The notes under the pieces were generated by a model. The model saw nothing but the letters and a program-made list of their open reading frames with translations. It had not been told where the DNA came from and made no database searches. The position numbers and the translations under genes are program-made. DNA of 16,570 nucleotides from W0P28-013 sp964570565 (GTDB lineage: Bacteria; Bacteroidota; Bacteroidia; Bacteroidales; Paludibacteraceae): contig CAZMYT010000013.1 in assembly GCA_964570565.1 (NCBI GenBank), positions 1 to 16,570 on the forward strand. Direction: 5' to 3'. This document shows, piece by piece, positions 1-7,200 of this stretch. How positions within the stretch are numbered: the first letter of the stretch is position 1; the number at the start of each line of letters is the position of its first letter.

Positions 1-4
1 ACCG

Positions 5-529
5 TTATCGGCAAATTACGTTACTAAACTCATTTACGTAATCACTAACCTTAGTTTTATTCATGTCCTTTAAGTCCTCCCCCTGGTACAGCCACTTCCT
101 TACTCCTCCTACCCCTGCCAGATGCGCCCCTGCCAACAGCCCTGACTCAGTTATGACTATCCCGTTTATTCTTCTCCCTACCAATTTCATCTCTCGTCTA
201 AGCATCCTCCTATTCTCATTTAGAAGGTCATTTAAGGCCTTTTCCTGCATCAGAGGGGTGAATGAGTCTATGTTAGCCCTAAAGTAGTCGTAATCCAATC
301 CTAAATGCTTCATAGCACTCCTCCCGAACTGGTACTTCCCTAAGTAGCCCAAGGAGTTTATGGTGTCGTACTTCATGGAGGATTCCTTAAAGCCTAAAAG
401 ATTCCTAAACTCACATATGGAGGCAATGTACATGATCTTCTCCTCCTCCGTGGGCTTAAATCGTTCATCCGTGTTGGGGGCATATGCAAAGAACGGAATT
501 ACAATAAAAAGTAGTGTCCATTTAATCAT
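5..529 (-). CDS. Exported lytic transglycosylase / lysozyme-like endolysin
   Basis: This 174-aa protein probably cleaves peptidoglycan at lysis. Residues 1-17 are a short positive N-terminus (MIK) and a hydrophobic stretch ending in AYA, which is a signal peptide or signal anchor. Residue 18 is proline, which disfavours cleavage after AYA, so the protein may stay membrane-tethered. The enzymatic part has FKESS at 47-51, with Glu49 the likely catalytic acid, then GYLGKYQFG at 61-69 and ITESGLLAGAHLAGVGG at 126-142. This Glu, G-K-Y-Q-F-G, A-A/G-H-L-x-G series is typical of small phage lysozyme-superfamily transglycosylases. The length suits a single catalytic domain with no binding domain. The ATG overlaps the stop of the upstream 54-aa gene as TAATG, so translation is probably coupled. 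The stop is TAA. Lysozyme-like activity is fairly secure; exact family and export route are inferred. Confidence 0.85.
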   Translation of the reverse strand: MIKWTLLFIVIPFFAYAPNTDERFKPTEEEKIMYIASICEFRNLLGFKESSMKYDTINSLGYLGKYQFGRSAMKHLGLDYDYFRANIDSFTPLMQEKALNDLLNENRRMLRREMKLVGRRINGIVITESGLLAGAHLAGVGGVRKWLYQGEDLKDMNKTKVSDYVNEFSNVICR

Positions 530-693
530 TACTCTTGTTTTGGTTCAACATTATCCAGCTCCAGAATTACCTCTCTCCAGAACATGGCTTCCTTTACGCT
601 AAGGGACATACACACACGAGTACCCGCTGTAAACATTCCTCTCATAAGCCCGTACTGGTCGTATAGTTCATTGGCCTTTTCTTTTGGTGTCAT
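529..693 (-). CDS. Small 54-aa phage protein upstream of the endolysin
   Basis: This short reading frame starts at ATG 693 (MTPKEKANELYDQYG) and ends in VEPKQE, with a TAA stop sharing one base with the endolysin ATG (TAATG). The sequence is charged and helical with one Cys (residue 29) and no membrane segment or signal. The opening P-K-E-K-A-x-E-L resembles a class of small proteins I recall as common in Bacteroidetes phages and prophages, whose function is unknown to me. Support for it being real comes from the exact coupled junction, the sensible amino-acid composition, and the fact that it fills the space between terminator and endolysin. No Shine-Dalgarno-like site is visible; the upstream sequence is A-rich. 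It could be a lysis regulator because of its place, but nothing in the sequence proves that. Confidence 0.75.
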   Translation of the reverse strand: MTPKEKANELYDQYGLMRGMFTAGTRVCMSLSVKEAMFWREVILELDNVEPKQE

Positions 694-705
694 CTACATT
701 TATTG

Positions 706-744
706 TTAAGGCGTTACTCTCTTTTTAAAGTTTTGTATTTCCAT
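706..744 (-). other. Possible 12-codon leader ORF
   Basis: An ATG at 744 opens a 12-codon frame (MEIQNFKKRVTP) ending in TAA at 706-708, only 12 bases before the ATG of the 54-aa gene. It covers the purine-rich arm of the alternative pairing at 713-778. It may be a translated leader, but an ORF of this length occurs easily by chance in AT-rich DNA. Confidence 0.2.
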
Positions 745-778
745 TATGTTTAGATTAATTAAATAAAAAAAAAGTAAC
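713..778 (-). promoter_or_regulatory. Possible alternative RNA pairing between terminator tail and lysis-gene leader
   Basis: In minus-strand RNA, the 3' arm plus U tract of the terminator (778 to 765, GUUACUUUUUUUUU) can pair with AAAAAGAGAGUAAC (726 to 713). This gives 14 bp with two G-U wobbles around a 38-nt loop. It could form only in transcripts that read through the terminator or keep the segment. There it would compete with the terminator hairpin and place a duplex about 19 nt before the ATG of the 54-aa gene. Part of the match is low-complexity A/U, so chance is a real alternative. Confidence 0.25.
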
Positions 779-800
779 TCACAACTGAATGCAAGTTACT
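765..800 (-). terminator. Intrinsic terminator after the structural operon
   Basis: Read on the minus strand, AGTAACTTGCA pairs with TGTGAGTTACT around the loop TTCAGT. This is an 11-bp stem whose outer 7 bp are perfect and whose inner part has two G-T wobbles. It is followed at once by a run of T. It lies 27 bp past the stop of the 130-aa gene. The T run is on the minus-strand side only, so it acts in one direction. It marks the end of the virion-gene transcript and implies that the 54-aa/endolysin pair is expressed by read-through or from its own promoter. Confidence 0.75.
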
Positions 801-826
801 AACAATTTATGAATTATGCAAATATT

Positions 827-1219
827 TTAGAGGAAATTTTTCAGTACCCCTACAATTTTTACCAATGGGTCAAACCCAAAAGCAAGCAGAATAATAACTA
901 CAACTATACTTACAGCCGATATTACTGCTAATAATTTTAACCATGTGTTCAGGTGTCGGTATATGCTCAACCTTTTCATCTGGTCTTCGAGTATTCCCAC
1001 CCTCTGTACTAAGTAGAAGTTCTCATTCCTTATGTTCCTAATGTCATCCTGATTCTTTTTTCCATCCTTCGCAAGTTCACGAATTGCCTCTAAAACTTCA
1101 TCCATTTTACTGCCAATTTCCTGCCTAAAGGTATCAAGATTTTCCTTAAGGAAAGCATACCTATCGTTCTCACGCTTCTCACGCTCCTCTAAAATTTTAT
1201 CTATTCCGTCCATTGTCAT
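827..1219 (-). CDS. Coiled-coil protein with C-terminal membrane anchor (holin-like candidate)
   Basis: This 130-aa protein has a highly charged helical part at about residues 6-83, with heptad-like spacing suggesting a coiled coil. A basic stretch (MKRLSIYRHL) and one strongly hydrophobic segment at about 94-115 (LKLLAVISAVSIVVVIILLA) follow, then a short basic tail. The arrangement is like XhlA-type holin-associated proteins and other tail-anchored phage proteins. No signal peptide is visible. Its place, last in the structural operon just before the endolysin genes, suits a holin or membrane-targeting lysis protein; an ejected-protein partner is also possible. The ATG at 1219 shares a base with the TAA of the 2508-aa gene (TAATG), so it is probably coupled; a second in-frame ATG lies at 1213. 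The membrane anchor is clear but the function is inferred. Confidence 0.85.
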   Translation of the reverse strand: MTMDGIDKILEEREKRENDRYAFLKENLDTFRQEIGSKMDEVLEAIRELAKDGKKNQDDIRNIRNENFYLVQRVGILEDQMKRLSIYRHLNTWLKLLAVISAVSIVVVIILLAFGFDPLVKIVGVLKNFL

Positions 1220-4200
1220 TATTTTATACTATTCAACTTCTCCTCGTCTATTCTGAATTCCTTCAGGGCTTTTCTTTCTATTTTTCTTAGCATATCGTTC
1301 ACATTCATATTCATCAAATCCTTCCCTGTTATGTAAACTGACCCTTTCATCTCTCCCTTCTTGAATTGACCGTAAGCATACTTCAGGTTTTCAACCTCTT
1401 TCCTTATAATATCGTACTTGGCCTCACGCTCCTCTTTACCCATTTTCTTGTCCTTAATTATCGCCCTTGTGGTGGCGATAAGTTCATCTATTTGGTCTTT
1501 ATTGATGTCGTAGAAGTCGTACAGCTTTCTGTTTTCCCCCTTATCTAAGTACTCCGAGAATACCTTCCCTGCCTTTTCAGATGCAAACGTTTCAGGGTCT
1601 TTTATGCTATTTATGGCTGAATACTCATTGATTATCTTATTACCGTATAGGTCTATGCTGAACCCTCCTACCTTATTCTTCTTGTCTAGGTATTTATATA
1701 CTTGGTCGTACTTATCGGATAGTCTTTGTCTAGCATCCTTATATGTTAGCTCGAAATCATCCATGTAGATAATCTCATCGACAAGGTCTGCTGGCACTCT
1801 ATTCACAAACTCCTCCTTGATTGCATTCCTTATGCCGACATCCATGGAGGATACCGCTGGGTTAATTAAACTACCTATGGTTACATTCAACGCTCTTATC
1901 ATCTCTCCGCTTTCGTATGGGTCTTTCATCCATTGGTCTTCGGCAAATTTCATCGAGAAGTAGTTGTACCCTTGTTTGGGTATTTCCACTCCAGACTTAA
2001 TTATCTCTAAACCCTTCTTTCCGTAGAAAGGTACAATAATATTCAAAAGTGCCTCTGTCTTGGTGTAATCCTTAGTTACATCTATATTTGGGTCTATAAC
2101 CCTTGATGCCCCCATGGACTGCTCTATGGATTTTGTGTACTTCTGTACTTTATTTCTCCACTTATCATCTCCTGAATAGGCAATACCACTTTTTGCACCA
2201 TTGTACATTAAGGACATCATATACCTTCCTAGGTTCATATACCCACCCATCATCACGGATAGAATACTCATAAATCCGTTAGCATATAGATTGGTTGTGT
2301 CAAACGTACCCCTAAACCCCTCGCCGGCTATTTCCTTTAACTTTTCATCATCTGACCCTAATCCAGCCAAGTACAATGAGGTATTATACCCTAACTGTGA
2401 CAGTACCTGAAAGGCCATATTGGACATTAATAGCCTACCCATTCGTGCTACGTTCTGAGTACCCTGATTGCCTAACCTATTGTACTTAGCCTCATTGAAG
2501 TACACAAAACCTTGAGCATTCTCGTTAGCCGTATAGGAACTCATAGCATTCAGAAAATTGTACGCCCTAGACTTAGAACTAAGCGTCCATAAAAGGGAGT
2601 TCATCTGTTTTCTGTTGCTATACTTATTAGTAGGCACTAAGGTCTCGTCTATGTACGAATCGGTAATAGCCTTTGCCTGTTCAAACTCCTCGGAGTTATT
2701 TACGCTATTCCTATAGTTCACGTCAGAGTTGTACTTCTCTAAGTCGAACTCTTTACCGCTTATCTTCTTGTACACCTCTGGGAACTTATTAGCCCACGTA
2801 TTTTGCCTAGAAACTCTATCGCCCTTTTCTATCCAGTTATCAGAGAACTCCTGTAAAACACCCTTAGAGGCTATCTCGTTGTAGTCACCTATAACGTTCC
2901 TACCATACTGCATTTCTGCCACTCCCTTCGCCCCTGCTACTCCTGGGTTATACTGGTAGAATTGATTCCATGCCGCTTTATCCACTGGTTTAAATGCGGC
3001 TGTTCCCATTTTTATAGAGTTGGGGAAAAAATCTAACGGAAATCTTTCCAGTTTATTTAGCGCAAGATTCCTTGCTGCGTTGGATAACGCTTTGGCCATC
3101 TTCGACACATCTACAGAACTGTTCCTAATCCATAACTTCTGATTCCCCCACATAGAACTTCTTGTATACTCAATTCTGTACCCCTCTACGATGTTTCTCC
3201 TTAAGGCTTGGGCTAATGATGCTAGTTCTGGGTCTGATTCCTTATACTCCTTAACTAAGTAGTTTAGCGCATCTACCTGTTCCCTCATGGCAGGTAGAAC
3301 GTGGTACGACATGCTCATATCCCTAACGTACTTCTCTGTAGCCCTGAGTGCGTTAAAGTCTATGTAGTTCATGCGCTGGGTTTTCTTCAATATATTGTCC
3401 GTAACCCTTAATGATTTTCCTTGCACAGCCTGAGAGTATATGTCCTCAAGTGTGGCTGATTGGTCATACGCCCTATCCGACATATTCTTTGAATTCATCG
3501 GAAAGTAGAAATCCTCTCCATTTAAAACCAAGCCCTCATTGGCGGCAACCTCTCCTGCCATGCTCTCTGTGGAGGCGTATACATCTCTAATTGTATCCCA
3601 GTACTTTACTTCCTCTGGGGTTAGTAGTTTCTTGGCATCCTCCTCTGTTCTTATGTTGTTTAGCTTACCTCCATTTTTTTCTACCAACTCATCGTAAGCC
3701 TCCTCAAAGAACTTCTTTTCCTTTTCGTTCTGCTTGTCGTCGTTGGATAATTTTGCATCTTTTCTCTTTGATGAGTAAACACGCTCGCCTTCCTTATAGT
3801 CGTAGTTGACAATATCAAAAAAGTCTAACTCCCTTCCATTCGATAGTTTATCTATTGGTTGTGATTTAACGAAGTCCAATGCCTCCTCTGCGGTCTTGAA
3901 TACTTTTATCTTTCCATCTACTCGGTAAGGGTTGCCCTCCACATCCACAGTGTAGAACATTCCTCCTCTAGCCACTACTCTTCCCCTGTAGTTCTTCATT
4001 AAATTGGCTACTCTTACCTGAGCCATAAGGATACCAACCTTATCGAATGGTTTCATCTCCTTACGGGTCACCCCGTAGTCGTAAACGTACCGTTCAAATA
4101 AATCCTTCCTATCCTTGTTGAATACACTATATATAGGCGTAACTTGAGCCTTAATAAACTTTTCAGACGTGTTTATAGCCTCCGAGCCAACATGGGTTAT

Positions 4201-7200
4201 GTCGTTATATATTGGATTGCTATACATCCCAGAAACACGTTTCCCTATATCGAACAGTGCTGATATTGCCCAATCTGGTTTCCCTGCCATCCTTCTCTGC
4301 ACAGAATCCTCCCCTTTTGCAAACAGTTTTTTTACGTGGTCTCTTGTGGCTATTTTCTCTTTTATTGCCTCAAATACACTTCCCCTTGCTTTCCTAGCCC
4401 TATCTATCCCTCTTGCTTTAGTGTAAACCTCATTCAATACAACTGGAGACACTCCAGTTTCCTCCATAATATCCAAAGAGGCGGATAGTTTCTCCAAATC
4501 GTTTAATGATAGCCTACTTAGCGAAACATCATCATTGGATAACTTGCCCAAAATAGCGGACACCTTGCTGGCCTTTTCTGCATCCAACGCATCCAGAAGA
4601 GAAATATTCCCTATTCGGCCTGTTATGTTATCTATGGCTGTTTTCTTGTACTCCCTTTCAAGTTCCTCTATCTTTCCTTTTACCTCCTCGGATACCTTGG
4701 GGATTATGTTCTCTATGTAGTTCTTTATGCCATCCTCTGCCTGTGAGAATTCCTTCAAATCCTCCTCGGTCATATCCATTACTCCCTGCTTCCTTAAGTA
4801 CTCAGCATGGTTTAGAAGTCCGCTTAGTCTTCTCTTAAGGCTCATAATTGCCTCTGGGGTGGCCTGTGCCATATCAACACCCTCCACCAACTCCTGTGCC
4901 TGTTTAGATAGCGATTCGGCAGTCTTTAACGGGTCAAAGTTAGGAATGGACGCTTTCTCCGCCTCTCTCTTAATCTCCGTGGAGTAACGCTTCATAAAGT
5001 CCTCCACCATGCCTGCATTGGGGGTCTTTGAGGTGAGGTTATCCACTACATTTATGTAGTCCTCCACAAGTCCTTCTGGCAAAGACTCCACCTTAACCTT
5101 GTTGAACTCCACCGCTAGATTCTTTCCTCCATCCTTTGCTTTGGCCTTAACGTTTAAGGAACGGACAAACGAGGCGTACTCAGGGTTGTTCCTTAACGCC
5201 TCCTTTATCTTCTTCCTCTGCTTGAAAGCCTTCTCCAGTTTACTCTGTGTTTGGGCGTTGGAGATAATGCTTTCAATACGCTGTGCGGTGTTCTTTAGGT
5301 TGGTAGGCTTGGCGTTAGCCACCTGCCTAAGAAGGTGCTTGGTGTACTCTGGGCTTATCTTATCCAAAGTCGAACGGTTCTGGGTGATGATGTCCTGCAT
5401 AGATTTACGGACATTATCCACCTTGGCCTTATACTCCTGCACTTTCTCCTTGGCGGCTTCCCTACCCATGGATTCAATGTCAATAGACATCTCCGCCACA
5501 TCGTCAATCTCGTATGCCCAAGTTCTTACTTGCAGCCTTTCCCTTTGCCCTTTTTCTTCATCTACTTCTTCTTTTTGGATTTCTTCTTGCCCGATTTGCT
5601 CAACGCTATCGCCACGGCCTGTTTCTGTTTTCTGCCTTCCTTCATCAACATTCTGATATTCTCCGACACCACCTTCTTGGACTTTCCCTTCTTCAACGGC
5701 ATTTGTTTGTGATTTTACTTTGTTAGCGTATTCTCTCTGTAACTTTTTGGCCTCTTCCCAACTTTCAACATAGGGTGTTTTATCCAAAAGTTCTTTTATG
5801 CTTCCGAACTTTCCTACTCTTTCATGCAAAGTATTTGGGTCTCCTCCGTGATATGCCATAGCAATAACATCTGGTTGACCTCCATTCCACTTTTTGAATG
5901 TTTCCTTATCCCAATCTTCTGGAGCAAATTCATCATTCCATTTTACTCTTGCTACTGGAACAAATCCAAACTGAGAATAGTAGTCAGTTAAGGCTGTATC
6001 ATAATGGTCTAGCGTAATACCTCCTTCACGTATAGCGTTTATTATCAATTGAGGAGTTCTTCCTTTACCTTCTCCGTGCGAAAATACAGATATTATATCG
6101 CCTTCTTCCGTAACTGCTAAACCTGCTTTCCCATCCTTAGTAACGAATAGTCGTGATTTAGCATAATCTTCTTTCGGATATACAAATACACTTGCTGCGT
6201 ATTTATTTCCTTCTTTTGACTTTGATATTGCGCTATGAAATTCTTCATTAGATTTAGTCTCTATGAACGAATCATCAAATACGAAGTTAGGTCTAACGCC
6301 TTTTATCTCATTAGCCTCTGCATCACTTATAGAATACTCATTTACGGTATCATATCCAGCGACTCTATCGCTTCCTCTAACGACATATCTTTCCGCTCTA
6401 GTATCGACTGCAATATCCTTTCCTCGAACGTCAAGTCCTCCTGCTTCGCCTGTAGGAGTTGTTCCTTGCTCTTGCTTGTAACCTTCTTTTCCATATTGCT
6501 CTTTTTGCAAAGTTAATAAATTTTCACGTAATTCAAAAATATTTTGCTCTTTTTTTACCTCCGTAGTTGGCATTTCAGCCACTTTCTCCTCTTGGGTGGA
6601 TTCTGATACCGCCTCGGTAGTTTCTGCCTTAATTTCGCCTATTAGAGAGGTTCTTTTGGCGTTCTTCTCAGCGTAAAGCGTCCTGAGTTCGTTCTTAATT
6701 TCAGTCTCCCGCTCCACGCTCTCCACGTCCATCAACTCCTCCTCTAAAGCGTCGATTCGTTCATTCTTTACCCTCTTGGCTAGTTCCCCATCCAGAGCGT
6801 CCATTTCCTTGTCGTACTCCCGTGCATCAGCCAACGAGGATTCCTCGGTACTTGCCAACGCCTCATCCATCTGCTTGATGTCCCAGTTCAACAACCCTTC
6901 TACCTTATCGGCCTCTGCGCCTTTTAAGCCTTTCTCAAACTCAGTCACGGTTACGCTTGCCTGTTCCTGTGCGCTGGCTGCTACGTACTGAACAATATTA
7001 GAAACGTCCTTATCGCTCACTGCGTAGGAGGCTATGATTTGGTCTACCTCTTCCGCTACTTGCTCGGCCTCTAAATCCCTACTTAGCACATCATCCAGCT
7101 CCGCCTTAACCTGTTCATCTAGGGATATTTTCTCCCTATTGACCATTTTGTACATTCCATTCACTGTGGCGAATGTTCCAGACATAGTAGCGGTGGATAT

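Noticed and set aside
694..826. Bacteroidetes-type promoter (TAnnTTTG with upstream TTG) in front of the lysis pair
   Set aside because: ATATTTG just past the 130-aa gene is only a partial match and lies before the terminator. No good match lies between terminator and start codon.
1069..1082. 14-bp exact match with 14029-14042 (TCGCAAGTTCACGA)
   Set aside because: Both encode R-E-L-A in unrelated proteins. By simple base statistics about one such coincidence is expected in a window of this size.
5099..5656. Plus-strand open frame of 185 codons
   Set aside because: It lies wholly inside the giant minus-strand gene, opens MLNSTARFFPPSFALALTF and is Ser/Leu/Cys-rich, as expected for an antisense shadow. 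No plus-strand gene or promoter is near it.
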